From the NCBI RefSeq assembly GCF_003751085.1, contig NZ_RJJY01000001.1, positions 1,054,001-1,118,000 of the forward strand: a stretch of DNA of 64,000 bases, written 5' to 3'. Shown here in pieces: positions 51,332 through 60,997 of the stretch. The notes beneath the pieces are model-generated. The model saw only the letters and a program-made list of their open reading frames with translations, ran no database searches and was not told the DNA's origin. The first letter of the stretch is position 1; every line of letters begins with the position of its first letter. This DNA is from Micromonospora sp. Llam0. GTDB taxonomy: Bacteria > Actinomycetota > Actinomycetes > Mycobacteriales > Micromonosporaceae. The translations under genes were made by a program, and so were the position numbers.

Positions 51332-52612
51332 ATGGTCTCACCCGGCACGGTCCCCGTCGACAGGCCGGCCGAGGTCCCGCGGCCGCAGATCCCGCTGCTG
51401 CTCGGGGCGGTCTTCCTGGTCTTCCTCGGCCAGATGTCGATGAACCCGATCATCGCCCCGTTGGCCCGCGAGATCGGCCTCGCCGAGTGGCAGGTCGGGG
51501 TGACCATCAGCATCTCCGCGTTGATGGTGGTGGTGACCAGCCAGCTGTGGGGACGTCGGTCCCAGTCGTGGGGGCGCAAGCCGGTGCTGGTCGCCGCGTT
51601 CACCCTGGCCACTCTGACGATGGCGCTGTTCGCCCTGCTCGCCGACCTCGGCATGCGGGGCGTCGTCACCGGCACCACGCTGTTCCTGCTGTTCGTGGTG
51701 TTCCGGGGCGTCGGGTTCGGCACCGCGATGGCCGCCGTGCCGCCGACCGCACAGGCGTACATCGCCGACGTCACGGTCGACCAGTCCGCCCGGGTCAGAG
51801 GGATGGCCGGGATCGGGGCGGTGCAGGGCGGGGCGATGGTCGCCGGCGCGTTGGTCGGCGGGCTGCTCGCCGGTTTCGGGTTGATGGCTCCGCTGGTGGT
51901 GGTGCCGGTGCTGCTCGCCGTCGGGCTGGCCGTCGTCGCGGTGCGGCTGCGCCGGGAGAGCCGTACCGAGCTGATCGGGAAGCCGGTCCGGGTCAGCCCG
52001 TTCGACGCCCGGGTGTGGCCGTACCTGCTCGCCGGGTTCGGCATGTTCACCGCGCTCGGTTTCGTTCAGGTGGTCAGCGGTTTTCTGGTCCAGGACCGGT
52101 TCGGGCTGGACGCGGAGGCGACCGGTCTGATCACCGGTGCGGCACTGCTCGCCGCCGGTGTCGGGATGGCGTTCGCGCAGACCGTCGTGGTGCCGCGCAG
52201 CGGCTGGCGGCCGGCGACGCTGCTGCGGGTCGGCGGGGCCGTCGGGCTGGTCGGGTTCGTTCTGCTGGTGCCCGACACGCATGTCGGGTTCCTGGTCGCC
52301 GCGATGGCCATGATCGGGCTGGGTCTCGGCATCGCGATGCCCGGCTACGTCGCCGGTCCGACGTTGGCGGTACGCCGTGACGAGCAGGGCGGGCTGGCCG
52401 GGGTGATCGGTGCCACCAACGGGCTCACCTTCGTGCTCGCGCCGACCGCCAGTACGGCGCTGTACGCCGTCTGGGCCCCGCTGCCGGTACTGATCGGCGC
52501 TGCGGTGATGGCCTCCGTCACGGCCTTCGTGCTGACCCATCCCACGTTTCGACGGCACGTCGTCAGCGGTGACCCCGGCCCGGCCCGCCCGGTCACGCTC
52601 CCGCAGCCGTAG
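51332..52612 (+). CDS. MFS transporter, DHA1-like drug exporter
   Basis: 426 residues, 12 hydrophobic segments. The A-motif region between helices 2 and 3 reads SQLWGRRSQSWGRKPVLVAA, and helix 5 has GAVQGGAMVAGALVGG, as in drug:H+ antiporters. It should export small molecules. A PadR regulator lies downstream on the same strand and may control it, though that gene has its own operator. Confidence 0.88.
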   Translation: MVSPGTVPVDRPAEVPRPQIPLLLGAVFLVFLGQMSMNPIIAPLAREIGLAEWQVGVTISISALMVVVTSQLWGRRSQSWGRKPVLVAAFTLATLTMALFALLADLGMRGVVTGTTLFLLFVVFRGVGFGTAMAAVPPTAQAYIADVTVDQSARVRGMAGIGAVQGGAMVAGALVGGLLAGFGLMAPLVVVPVLLAVGLAVVAVRLRRESRTELIGKPVRVSPFDARVWPYLLAGFGMFTALGFVQVVSGFLVQDRFGLDAEATGLITGAALLAAGVGMAFAQTVVVPRSGWRPATLLRVGGAVGLVGFVLLVPDTHVGFLVAAMAMIGLGLGIAMPGYVAGPTLAVRRDEQGGLAGVIGATNGLTFVLAPTASTALYAVWAPLPVLIGAAVMASVTAFVLTHPTFRRHVVSGDPGPARPVTLPQP

Positions 52613-52729
52613 CTCTGCACCAGCTCGTTCGTGGCCACGGCCGGCCGAGTGTCCGGCGTCGGCCGGCGTCGTCCGGTGGAACCTGGCTGTACCCACTCCT
52701 GCGATCCCGTGTTGTCGTCGACGGATTGG

Positions 52730-52739
52730 CGATATATCG
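52730..52739. promoter_or_regulatory. Perfect palindrome CGATATATCG before the PadR gene
   Basis: A 10-bp palindrome in an unusually A+T-rich stretch (GCGATATATCGTGAGAGTAT and on), 35 bases before the PadR start. TATATC/TATCGT could be the -10 box. PadR proteins normally repress their own gene through such ATAT-rich dyads. Confidence 0.55.
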
Positions 52740-52773
52740 TGAGAGTATCGACAAGACATCGTAGGAGGCAGAC

Positions 52774-53391
52774 ATGAGGTTCCACCACCGATTCCACGGC
52801 GGACCGCAGGCGTGGATGCGGGGCGGATTCGGATTCCCGCCGTTCGGCCCCGGCCCCGGCCCAGGTTTCGGCCCTGGCTTTGGTCCCGGCTCCGGCGCCG
52901 GGCCGGGCGGCGGCCCGTGGCAGGGCCGGAGCGGCGGACGCGGCCGCCGCCGGCCGAACGTGCGCGCCGCCGTACTCGCCCTGCTCGTCGAAGGACCGAT
53001 GCACGGGTACGAGATGATCCGGGAACTCGACTCCCGCACCGGCGGTGCCTGGCGACCGAGCCCGGGATCGATCTACCCCACCCTGCAACTGCTCGAGGAC
53101 GAAGGACTGGTCGTCGGGACCGTGGACGCGGCCGGCGGCAGCCGCCGGCAGTACGCGTTGACCGACGCCGGCCGCCCCGAGGCCGAGCAGGCCGCCGAGC
53201 AGGCGCCGTGGACGCAGCTCGCCCCGGAAACCGTGGAGAGCTGGCACGACGTGCGCGAATCCGGTATGCAGACGTTGCACGCGCTGCGACACGTGATGAT
53301 GAACGGCACCGCCGAGCAGCGGGAGCGGGCCCTGGCCGTACTCGACGAGACCCGCCGCAAGCTGTACGCCATCCTGGCCGACTCGGAGTAG
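52774..53391 (+). CDS. PadR-family transcriptional regulator with GPG-rich N-terminal tail
   Basis: 205 residues. The first 60 are His-, Phe-, Gly- and Pro-rich (GPGPGFGPGFGPGSGAGPGG), low-complexity and positively charged at the end (GGRGRRRPN). The winged helix follows (VRAAVLALLVEGPMHGYEMI; PSPGSIYPTLQLLEDEGLV; GSRRQYALTDAGR), then a dimerisation helix (QRERALAVLDETRRKLYAIL). AGGAGG precedes the ATG. Probably autoregulated and possibly the regulator of the MFS exporter. Confidence 0.9.
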   Translation: MRFHHRFHGGPQAWMRGGFGFPPFGPGPGPGFGPGFGPGSGAGPGGGPWQGRSGGRGRRRPNVRAAVLALLVEGPMHGYEMIRELDSRTGGAWRPSPGSIYPTLQLLEDEGLVVGTVDAAGGSRRQYALTDAGRPEAEQAAEQAPWTQLAPETVESWHDVRESGMQTLHALRHVMMNGTAEQRERALAVLDETRRKLYAILADSE

Positions 53392-53493
53392 GTCGCCGGC
53401 CACGGCAGGTTTCGCAGGATCAGCTGTCGATCCGGTGGCCCGCCGATCGTCGTCATGGCGTACGGCAACACCACTACCTGCGAGGAGCCTGAC

Positions 53494-53847
53494 ATGAAGT
53501 ACATGCTGTTGTTCGTCGGCCCGCCGACCGACGGCCCGGACCAGGCCGTGCCGCAGTGCACCGTCGAGGACTGGATCGCCTACGACAAGCAGATGAAGGA
53601 CGCCGGCATCTGGGTCAGCGGCAACGCCCTGGCCGACCTGACCACCTGCACGTCGGTCAAGGTCGACGCCGACGGACAACGGATCGTCACCGACGGTCCG
53701 TTCGCCGAGAGCCGTGAGGTGCTCGGCGGGTACGACATCATCGACGTACCGGACCTGGACGTCGCGCTGGACTGGGCGGCCCGCTCACCCGGCGCCCGGG
53801 ACGGGGGATCGGTGCAGGTGCGTCCGGTCGCCGAGTTCGGGCTCTGA
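53494..53847 (+). CDS. DGPF/YCII-related protein
   Basis: 117 residues of the YCII/DGPF family: MKYMLLFVGP, ADGQRIVTDGPFAESREVLGGYDIID, and a final VQVRPVAEF. GAGGAG sets the ATG at 53494. It lies six bases before an ECF sigma factor with a long C-terminal extension. DGPF proteins are the known genomic partners of ECF42 sigma factors; their biochemical role is unclear. Confidence 0.9.
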   Translation: MKYMLLFVGPPTDGPDQAVPQCTVEDWIAYDKQMKDAGIWVSGNALADLTTCTSVKVDADGQRIVTDGPFAESREVLGGYDIIDVPDLDVALDWAARSPGARDGGSVQVRPVAEFGL

Positions 53848-53853
53848 CACCGG

Positions 53854-55164
53854 ATGGTCGGCGGCGAGCAGCGGCACCACCTGGCCGGCCGGGGCCTGGA
53901 AACGGACCCGGCGGCGGTACGCGCGTCAGTGGCGGCCGTGTTCCGCGAGGAGCACGGCCGGCTGCTCGCCACCCTGGTGCGCCGCTTCGGTGACCTGCAC
54001 CTGGCCGAGGAGGCCGCCGCCGAGGCAGTCGAGGCGGCGCTGACGCACTGGCCGGTCTCCGGGGTGCCGACCCGCCCCGGCGGGTGGCTGCTGACCACCG
54101 CTCGCCGCCGGGCCGTCGACCGGATCCGGCGCGACCGGACGTTGGCCCTGCGGATCGCGGTGCTGCAGGCCGAGGCTGACCGGGCCGACCCGGCTCCGGC
54201 CGCCGACGTCGACCGGGACCTGCCCGACGACCGGCTGGCCCTGTTCTTCACCTGCGCCCACCCGGCGCTGACCGAGGAGGACCGGGTGGCGCTGACCCTG
54301 CGCTGCCTCGGCGGGCTGACCACCGCCGAGGTCGCCCGGGCGTTCCTGGTGCCGGAGGCGACCATGGCCCAGCGGATCGTCCGGGCGAAACGCAAGATCC
54401 GCGACGCGCGTATCCCGTTCCGGGTGCCCGGTGTCGACGAGTTGCCGCAGCGCCTTCCCGGTGTCCTGCAGGCGGTGTACTCGATCTTCACGGAGGGCTA
54501 CGCGGCCAGCTCCGGCCCCAATCTGCAACGCCTCGATCTCGCCGAGGAGGCGATCCGGCTGGCCCGCATCCTGCACCGGCTGCTGCCCGCGCAACGGGAG
54601 ACCGCCGGACTGCTCGGCCTGCTGCTGCTGGTGCACGCCCGCCGACACACCCGGACCGGCCCGGACGGGGTGCCCGTGCTCCTCGACGAGCAGGACCGGC
54701 GTCGGTGGGACCGACCGATGATCGGGGAAGGTTGCGCGTTGGCCCGTACGGCGTTGACCGGCGGCCCACCCGGCCCGTACGGGCTGCAGGCCGCCATCGC
54801 CGCGCTGCACGACGAGGCGCCCGACGTCGCCGGCACCGACTGGCCGCAGATCGTCGCCCTCTACGACGTACTGCTTCGGGTGGCGCCGTCGCCGGTGGTG
54901 GCGTTGAACCGGGCGGTGGCGGTGGCCATGCGCGACGGACCGGCCGCCGGTCTGGCCCTGCTCGACGAACTGGCTACGGAGCCGCGCCTTCAGGCGTACC
55001 ACCCGTTGCCGGCGGCCCGGGCCGACCTGCTGCACCGGCTCGGCCGGCACGCCGACGCGGCCGACGCCTACCGGCAGGCAGTGGACCTGGCCGGCACCGA
55101 CCCCGAGCGCGACCAGCTGCGGCGTCGGCTGGCCGAAGCCGAGGCCGCAGCCCGCGTCGACTGA
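53854..55164 (+). CDS. ECF42-type RNA polymerase sigma factor with C-terminal TPR extension
   Basis: 436 residues. Sigma region 2 covers about 25-95 (VFREEHGRLLATLVRRFGDL; PGGWLLTTARRRAVDRIRR) and region 4 about 125-185 (VALTLRCLGGLTTAEVARAF; VPEATMAQRIVRAKRKIRD). The remaining 240 residues (VDELPQRLPGVLQAVYSIFT, ASSGPNLQRLDLAEEAIRLA, RADLLHRLGRHADAADAYRQ) form the TPR extension of ECF42. No anti-sigma gene is adjacent, as expected for this group. The extension is thought to control activity in place of an anti-sigma factor. Operon with the DGPF gene. Confidence 0.92.
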   Translation: MVGGEQRHHLAGRGLETDPAAVRASVAAVFREEHGRLLATLVRRFGDLHLAEEAAAEAVEAALTHWPVSGVPTRPGGWLLTTARRRAVDRIRRDRTLALRIAVLQAEADRADPAPAADVDRDLPDDRLALFFTCAHPALTEEDRVALTLRCLGGLTTAEVARAFLVPEATMAQRIVRAKRKIRDARIPFRVPGVDELPQRLPGVLQAVYSIFTEGYAASSGPNLQRLDLAEEAIRLARILHRLLPAQRETAGLLGLLLLVHARRHTRTGPDGVPVLLDEQDRRRWDRPMIGEGCALARTALTGGPPGPYGLQAAIAALHDEAPDVAGTDWPQIVALYDVLLRVAPSPVVALNRAVAVAMRDGPAAGLALLDELATEPRLQAYHPLPAARADLLHRLGRHADAADAYRQAVDLAGTDPERDQLRRRLAEAEAAARVD

Positions 55165-55220
55165 CCGGCACCCGGGTCGCCCTACCACCCGTCCGGCACC
55201 GGCACCGCCGCGGGTGCGGG

Positions 55221-56216
55221 TCAGCCGGTGGCGTCGTCCGGCAGGTGGCAGGCGGCCAGGTGGCCGTCGCCGCGCACGGTCAGCACCGGGTCGTCGACGG
55301 CACACCGGTCGAACGCCGCCGGGCAGCGGGTCCGGAAGTTGCAGCCACTCGGTGGGTCGGCGGCGGACGGCACCGCGCCCCGCAGGATGATCCGCTCCCG
55401 GGACCGCTCGGCGACCGGGTCGGGCAGCGGCACCGCGGACAGCAACGCCCGGGTGTAGGGGTGTGCCGGCCGGGCGAACAGCGTCGCCCGGTCGGCCACC
55501 TCCACGATCCGGCCGAGATACATCACCGCGATCCGGTCGCTGAGGTGCCCGACCGCGGCCAGGTCGTGGGCGATGAACAGGTACGCCAGCCCGAGCTCGT
55601 CGCGCAGGTCCTCCAGCAGGTTGATGATCTGCGCCTGGATCGACACATCGAGCGCGGCGATCGGCTCGTCGGCGACGATCAGCTCGGGCTCGCAGGCCAG
55701 CGCGCGGGCGATGCCCACCCGCTGGCGCTGCCCACCGGAGAACTCGTGCGGGTGCCGGTGCGCGTGGTCCGGGTCGAGGCCGACGAGTTCCAGCAGCTCA
55801 CCGACGCGGTGCCGGCGGGCCCGCGACCCCCGGTGCAGACCGTGCACCGCCAACGGCTCGGCGACGACCGAGCCGATCGTCATCCGGGGGTCCAGCGACG
55901 CGTACGGATCCTGGAAAATCATCGTGAGCTGCCGGCGCATCGCCCGCAGGTCCCGCCGACGCAGCGTGGTGACGTCGGTGCCCCGCATGCTGACCCGCCC
56001 ACCGGTCGGTTCGACCAGTCGCAGCAGGCCCAGCCCGGTGGTGCTCTTGCCGCACCCCGACTCGCCGACCAGCCCCAGCGTCTCGCCGGTCGCCACGGTG
56101 AAGCTCACCCCGTCGACCGCCCGGACCACCGCATCCGGCCGGCGGCGTACCCCGCCACCGGCGACCGGGAAGTGCACCCGCAGGTCGGTCACGCTCAACA
56201 GCGGCTGCTCAGTCAT
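55221..56216 (-). CDS. Oligopeptide/dipeptide ABC transporter ATP-binding protein (DppF type)
   Basis: 331 residues. Walker [12 protein letters not shown], signature [15 protein letters not shown], Walker [13 protein letters not shown], and the family C-terminal [14 protein letters not shown]. Last gene of the five-gene peptide-import operon; its ATG at 56216 overlaps the preceding stop by 8 bases. An upstream frame extension to 56246 lies within the previous gene and is not used here. Confidence 0.93.
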   Translation of the reverse strand: MTEQPLLSVTDLRVHFPVAGGGVRRRPDAVVRAVDGVSFTVATGETLGLVGESGCGKSTTGLGLLRLVEPTGGRVSMRGTDVTTLRRRDLRAMRRQLTMIFQDPYASLDPRMTIGSVVAEPLAVHGLHRGSRARRHRVGELLELVGLDPDHAHRHPHEFSGGQRQRVGIARALACEPELIVADEPIAALDVSIQAQIINLLEDLRDELGLAYLFIAHDLAAVGHLSDRIAVMYLGRIVEVADRATLFARPAHPYTRALLSAVPLPDPVAERSRERIILRGAVPSAADPPSGCNFRTRCPAAFDRCAVDDPVLTVRGDGHLAACHLPDDATG

Positions 56217-57219
56217 GCCCACCGCCCGTACCGGTGGCGGTGCCACCGTCGACGTCGTAGAAGCAGGCCACCTGGTGACCCGGGCCGACCGCGCGCAGCG
56301 GCGGCACCTCGGTGGCCGCCCGTGGATCGTGCCGGTAGCCGCAGCGTGGATGGAACGCGCAGCCCGGCGGCAGCGCCGTCGGATCCGGCGGCTGCCCGGG
56401 GATCGTCGTCAGCCGGCGTGGTCGGTCGGCGCCGACCCGGGGCACCGCCGCCAACAACCCCATCGTGTACGGGTGCCGGGGCGCGGCGTACAGCTCGTCG
56501 ACCGGTGCCTGCTCCAGGATCCGGCCGGCGTACATGACCGCGACCCGGTCGGCGATCCCGGCCACCACCCCCAGGTCGTGGGTGATCCATACGACTGCGA
56601 GGCCCAGCCGTCGCTGCAGCCCGGCGACCACCTCAAGGATCTGCGCCTGGGTGGTGACGTCCAGCGCGGTGGTCGCCTCGTCGGCGAGCAGCACCTTCGG
56701 CTCACAGGCCAGCGCCATCGCGATCATGACCCGCTGGCGCATCCCGCCGGAGAACCGGTGCGGGTAGTCGCCGAGCCGGTCCCGGGCGTCCGGCAGGCCG
56801 ACCTGTTCGAGCAGCTGCACCGCCCGGTCGCGGGCCGCCGCGCCGGTGGCCACCCCGTGCAGCTCGATCGGCTCGACCAGCTGCGACCCGATCGTCTTGA
56901 CCGGGTTGAGGGAGGTCATCGGGTCCTGGAAGACCATCGCGATCTCGTTGCCCCGGATCCGTCTTAGCTGCCGCTCGCCCGCGGCCAGCAGGTCCACGCC
57001 GTCCAGCAGCACCTGCCCGGTGGCGGTGGCCGCCTCGTCGAGCAGGCCGAGGACCGCCAGCGCGGCGACGGACTTGCCGGACCCCGACTCGCCGACGATG
57101 GCCAGCGTCTCGCCCGGGTGCACGTCGTAGCTGACCCCGTTGACCACCCTCGCCACGCCCCGCCGGGTGCCGATGCGCACCGTCAGGTCCCGTACCGACA
57201 GCACCGGGTCGCCGGCCAT
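56209..57219 (-). CDS. Oligopeptide/dipeptide ABC transporter ATP-binding protein (DppD type)
   Basis: 336 residues. Walker [12 protein letters not shown], signature [15 protein letters not shown], Walker [13 protein letters not shown], and the typical end [16 protein letters not shown]. Pairs with the DppF-type protein to energise import. Its ATG overlaps the stop of the permease (ATGA at 57219). Confidence 0.93.
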   Translation of the reverse strand: MAGDPVLSVRDLTVRIGTRRGVARVVNGVSYDVHPGETLAIVGESGSGKSVAALAVLGLLDEAATATGQVLLDGVDLLAAGERQLRRIRGNEIAMVFQDPMTSLNPVKTIGSQLVEPIELHGVATGAAARDRAVQLLEQVGLPDARDRLGDYPHRFSGGMRQRVMIAMALACEPKVLLADEATTALDVTTQAQILEVVAGLQRRLGLAVVWITHDLGVVAGIADRVAVMYAGRILEQAPVDELYAAPRHPYTMGLLAAVPRVGADRPRRLTTIPGQPPDPTALPPGCAFHPRCGYRHDPRAATEVPPLRAVGPGHQVACFYDVDGGTATGTGGGHD

Positions 57220-58076
57220 CAGCCCCGCCCCCTCGACTCGATGACCGACCGTTGCCGAGGGTCGAGCGCGTCGCGCAGCCCGTCGCCGACCACGTTGAAC
57301 GCCAGCACGGTCGCGAAGATCGCCAGACCGGGGAAGATGCCCATCCACGGTGCCTGACTGACGAAGTCGCGGCCCTCGGCGAGCATCCGGCCCCAGGCCG
57401 GATCGGGTCGCTGCACGCCCAGACCGAGGAACGACAGCGCCGCCTCGGCCAGGATCGCGAACGCCAGGCTCAGCGACGTCTGCACGATCACCGGTGCGGC
57501 GATGTTCGGCAGCACGTGGCGCAGGAGGATCCGCAGGTCGCCGGCGCCGACGGCACGGGCCGCCCGGACGTACAGCTGGGCCGAGACGACGAGCGTCGCG
57601 GCCCGCACGATCCGGGCGAAGATCGGCGTGTAGACGATGCCGATGGCGATCATCGCGTTGGTGATGCCCGGGCCGAGGATGGCCAGCACCGCGATCGCCA
57701 GCAGGATCGCCGGGAACGCGAACAGCACGTCCATGGTGCGCATCAGCAGCGCGTCCGTCGCGCCGGAGTAGAAGCCGGCGACCAGCCCGATCAGCAGCCC
57801 GGCGGTCAGCGAGATGCCGACCGCGACGAACCCGACCTGCAGCGACACCCGGGCACCGACCAGCACCCGGCTGAGCACGTCGCGGCCGAGGTTGTCGGTG
57901 CCGAACGGGTGCGACCATGACGGAGCGGCCAGCCGGCCCGGCACGTCGACCTCGTTCGGGTCGTACGGGGCCAGCCACGGACCGACCACGGCGACCGTCG
58001 CCAGCACGGCCAGCACCAGCAGCCCGGCCAGGGCCAGCCGGTTGCCCAGCAGCAACAGGACCAGTCGGCGGGTCAT
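57219..58076 (-). CDS. Peptide ABC transporter permease (DppC type)
   Basis: 285 residues with about six membrane segments. HPFGTDNLGRDVLSRVLVGAR is the DppC N-terminal signature, and the EAA loop lies near ARAVGAGDLRILLRHVLPN. Overlaps both neighbours by 4 bases. Confidence 0.93.
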   Translation of the reverse strand: MTRRLVLLLLGNRLALAGLLVLAVLATVAVVGPWLAPYDPNEVDVPGRLAAPSWSHPFGTDNLGRDVLSRVLVGARVSLQVGFVAVGISLTAGLLIGLVAGFYSGATDALLMRTMDVLFAFPAILLAIAVLAILGPGITNAMIAIGIVYTPIFARIVRAATLVVSAQLYVRAARAVGAGDLRILLRHVLPNIAAPVIVQTSLSLAFAILAEAALSFLGLGVQRPDPAWGRMLAEGRDFVSQAPWMGIFPGLAIFATVLAFNVVGDGLRDALDPRQRSVIESRGRG

Positions 58077-59017
58077 CGGCGCCGTACCCGTGGGTCGAGG
58101 TAGCCGTAGAGCAGGTCCACCAGGAAGTTGACCACCAGGAACATCAGCGCGATGGCCAGCACCGCGCCCTGCAGCAGACTGTAGTCACGTCGGACGACGG
58201 CGTCGTACGCCAACCGGCCCAGGCCCGGCCACTCGAAGATCACCTCGACGATCACCACTCCGCCGAGCAGGAAACCGAGCTGCAGGCCGACGGCGGTCAC
58301 GATGGAGATCCAGGCGTTGGGCAGCACGTGCCGGCGGACCGTCTGCCAGCGGGACAGCCCCTTGGCCCGGGCGGTACGGGCGTAGTCCTGGTGCAGCGCC
58401 TCCAGCACCGCCGAGCGGACGAACCGGGTCAGCACCGAACCGGAGATCAGCCCCACGGTCATCGCCGGCAGCACCAGGTGGTGGGCCGCCCGGACCGGGT
58501 CGTCCAACGGGGACACGTAACCGGAGGCCGGCAGCCAGCCCAGCAGCAGCGCGAAGAGCAGGATGTACATGATCCCGCTCCAGAAGTCCGGCACCGAGAT
58601 CCACAGCTGGCTGAACCCGGTGGCGATCCGGTCCACCAGCGACCCGGAGCGCACCGCGGAGACGATGCCCAACGGCAGCGCGATCGCCAGCGCGACGGCG
58701 AGTGCCGCGCCGGCGAGCAGGCTGGTCGGGCCGAGCCGGGCCAGCAGCAGCCGGGTGACCGGCTCACCACTGCGGAAGCTGACCCCCAGGTCACCGGTGA
58801 CCGCGCGGACCAGCCAACGGCCGTACTGGGTCAGCAGCGGCTGGTCCAGCCCGGCACGGGCCCGCATCGCCTGGTACAGCTCCTCGTCGAAGCGGGTGCC
58901 CAGGGCCAGCCGGATCGGATCGCCCGGCACCAGCTGGACGATGAGGAAGACGGCGACGCTGACCCCGAGCATCGCGACGACCGTCTGCAACGCCCGCCAC
59001 AGCAGGAAACGCGCCAT
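58073..59017 (-). CDS. Peptide ABC transporter permease (DppB type)
   Basis: 314 residues. RFLLWRALQTVVAMLGVSV is the usual first membrane segment; PGDPIRLALGTRFDE follows, and the EAA loop is RTARAKGLSRWQTVRRHVLPN. Forms the channel with the DppC-type protein. Confidence 0.93.
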   Translation of the reverse strand: MARFLLWRALQTVVAMLGVSVAVFLIVQLVPGDPIRLALGTRFDEELYQAMRARAGLDQPLLTQYGRWLVRAVTGDLGVSFRSGEPVTRLLLARLGPTSLLAGAALAVALAIALPLGIVSAVRSGSLVDRIATGFSQLWISVPDFWSGIMYILLFALLLGWLPASGYVSPLDDPVRAAHHLVLPAMTVGLISGSVLTRFVRSAVLEALHQDYARTARAKGLSRWQTVRRHVLPNAWISIVTAVGLQLGFLLGGVVIVEVIFEWPGLGRLAYDAVVRRDYSLLQGAVLAIALMFLVVNFLVDLLYGYLDPRVRRR

Positions 59018-59026
59018 CGCGCCGGC

Positions 59027-60604
59027 TCAGTCGGCCAACCGCACGGTCCGCAGCCGGGTCTTGCCGTCCGGGTGCATCTCCACGCCGGACACCCCGGGAG
59101 CCCAGGCCAGCGTGGCCTGCGGGCTGTACAGGTAGCCGTAGCTGACCTCGTCGATGATCAGCTCGGCCGCCTGGTGGTAGAGGTCGCGCCGTTCGGTGTC
59201 CTCGACGCTGGCCCGGGCCTGGTCGAGGTACTGGTCGACCTGCGGGTTGGCGTAGCCGTGGAAGTTGAACGAGCCGGCGGAGTGGTGCTGGGCGTAGTAG
59301 GCGTACTCGCCGTCGAGGTTGTTCAGCCAGCCGAGGACGTAGCAGTCGTAGCTGCCGTTGCCCTGCTCGTCGAGCCAGCTGGCGAAGTCGAGGGTACGGA
59401 TCTCGGCGTTGACGCCGACGTCGTGCCACTGGCTGGCGATCACCTCGGCGGCCGCCAGGGTGTGCGGGTACTCGTTGGTCAGCATCAGATCGACGGTGAG
59501 GTCGGTGACGCCGGCGTCGGCGAGCAGCTCGCGGGCCTGGTCCGGGTCGTGGCTGAACGGAGCGTAGTCGGTGGCCCAGAAGTTGCCCGGCGGCATCGCC
59601 GACTGCACCGGGGTGGCGGCGTCGAAGAAGGCGGCCTGGGCGACCTGTTCGCGGTCGATGGCGAACGACAGCGCCCGGCGTACGTCGATGTCGTCGAACG
59701 GCGGTCGGTCGAAGTTGCAGGTGAAGTACCAGTAGTCGTTGCTGGCCTGCTGGCCCAGCTCGACGTCGGGATCGTCGCGCAGGGTGGCGATCTCCTGGGC
59801 GGGCACGTTGTTGGTCAGGTGCACGGCTCCGGTGCGCAGGTTGGTCAGCGCGGTGGTCGGCTCGGAGACGAACCGGAACTCGACCCGGTCGACGTACGGG
59901 CCGTCGCCCCAGTAGTCCGGGTTGGCCTCCAGCACGATCCGGTCACCGGGGGTGTAGCTGACGAACCGGAACGGGCCGGTGCCGATCGCGTCGGTGGTCA
60001 GCCCGTCGCCCTCGATCAGCTCGGGGGCGACGATCGCCATCCCCTTGAACCCGCCGATGTTGGCCAGCAGGTTGGGGGTCGGCTGGTTGAGGACGAACTC
60101 CACCGTACGGTCGTCGACCTCGCGTACCTCGTCGACGGTTTCGAACCGCCAGGCGTTGGCGGCGGTCTCCGCGTCGGTGATCCGTTCGAAGCTGGCCACC
60201 ACGTCGCTGGCGGTGAACTCCCGTCCGTTGTGCCAGGTGACGCCGTCGCGTAGCTGGAAGGTCCAGGTGAGCAGGTCCTCGCTGACCTCCCACTCGGTGG
60301 CCAGCGCGGGTTGGAAGCTCAGGTCGGGGGCCGGCTCCACCAGGGTGTCGTAGACGTTCTCCATTACCAGGAAGGTGGGCGACGCGGTGGAGACGTGCAC
60401 GTCCAGGCTGTCCGGCTCGCTGGAGATGGCCACCACCAGGGTGCCGTCGGAGCTGGCCGGCCCGTCGTCGGTCTCCAGGGGTTCGCCGGCCGAGCAGCCG
60501 GCCAGCGCGAGCGCCGCGACGGCGGCGAGGCTCGTCGCGCGCCCGGCCGACCGGGCGGTACGCGCGGATCGCCGCCGGTGCGGGAACGCTGGGGAGGGAT
60601 TCAC
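59027..60604 (-). CDS. Peptide/nickel-type ABC substrate-binding lipoprotein
   Basis: 525 residues of the SBP_bac_5 family. A signal peptide with lipobox LALAGC (Cys37) anchors it to the membrane. EWEVSEDLLTWTFQLRDGVTWHNGREFTA-type order is seen (core: FQLRDGVTWHNG), then PFRFVSYTPGDRIVLEANPDY and RRALSFAIDREQVAQ. It delivers peptides or other solutes to the permeases at 57219-59017. AGGAG precedes the GTG. First gene of the operon, divergent from the rhamnogalacturonan lyase; the substrate could be a plant oligosaccharide instead of a peptide (inference). Confidence 0.93.
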   Translation of the reverse strand: MNPSPAFPHRRRSARTARSAGRATSLAAVAALALAGCSAGEPLETDDGPASSDGTLVVAISSEPDSLDVHVSTASPTFLVMENVYDTLVEPAPDLSFQPALATEWEVSEDLLTWTFQLRDGVTWHNGREFTASDVVASFERITDAETAANAWRFETVDEVREVDDRTVEFVLNQPTPNLLANIGGFKGMAIVAPELIEGDGLTTDAIGTGPFRFVSYTPGDRIVLEANPDYWGDGPYVDRVEFRFVSEPTTALTNLRTGAVHLTNNVPAQEIATLRDDPDVELGQQASNDYWYFTCNFDRPPFDDIDVRRALSFAIDREQVAQAAFFDAATPVQSAMPPGNFWATDYAPFSHDPDQARELLADAGVTDLTVDLMLTNEYPHTLAAAEVIASQWHDVGVNAEIRTLDFASWLDEQGNGSYDCYVLGWLNNLDGEYAYYAQHHSAGSFNFHGYANPQVDQYLDQARASVEDTERRDLYHQAAELIIDEVSYGYLYSPQATLAWAPGVSGVEMHPDGKTRLRTVRLAD

Positions 60605-60997
60605 CGTCTGTCTCCTACCTCGTTGTCGCCGTTACGGGCTTGACGGGCCGGGTTGCGTCGACGGGATGGTGCACGTCGGGGCTGGTGCACATCGCCAACT
60701 GCGTGGTGCCGCCGGATGGTGCCGCGACTGGCTGCGGATCGGTGCACCGACCCTAGTCGATCGCTGCAGGGGCCACAACTCGATGACCTCAGGTGACCGT
60801 GGTCCACATCGGGCTGGATTCGGTCCGGATGGAACGGTTCATTCCCGGGTTCTCTCCTTGACACGCTGCCGAACATATCCATAGCCTTCAGTGGATTGTA
60901 TCGTTTCATTCAACTGTCACGGGTGCCTGACACCGTCACCGGGCCGGCCGGTCGGCCAGAGCCGGCCGCGCCGCCCGTCGACCGAGGAGATTCCGGT
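60605..60997. promoter_or_regulatory. Divergent control region between the Dpp operon and the rhamnogalacturonan lyase
   Basis: 393 bases with no gene. It holds a perfect 12-bp palindrome TCGGTGCACCGA (60739-60750), a possible operator. TTGACA at 60858-60863 with CATAGC about 17 bases on is a candidate promoter facing the lyase; the DNA turns A+T-rich there (ATATCCATAGCCTTC). A possible in-frame extension of the lyase from 60896 is not supported by a ribosome site. Confidence 0.5.

Noticed and set aside
57917..60253. 778-codon plus-strand frame opposite the Dpp permease and binding protein
   Set aside because: Shadow of a well-recognised minus-strand operon; composition typical of antisense GC-rich frames.
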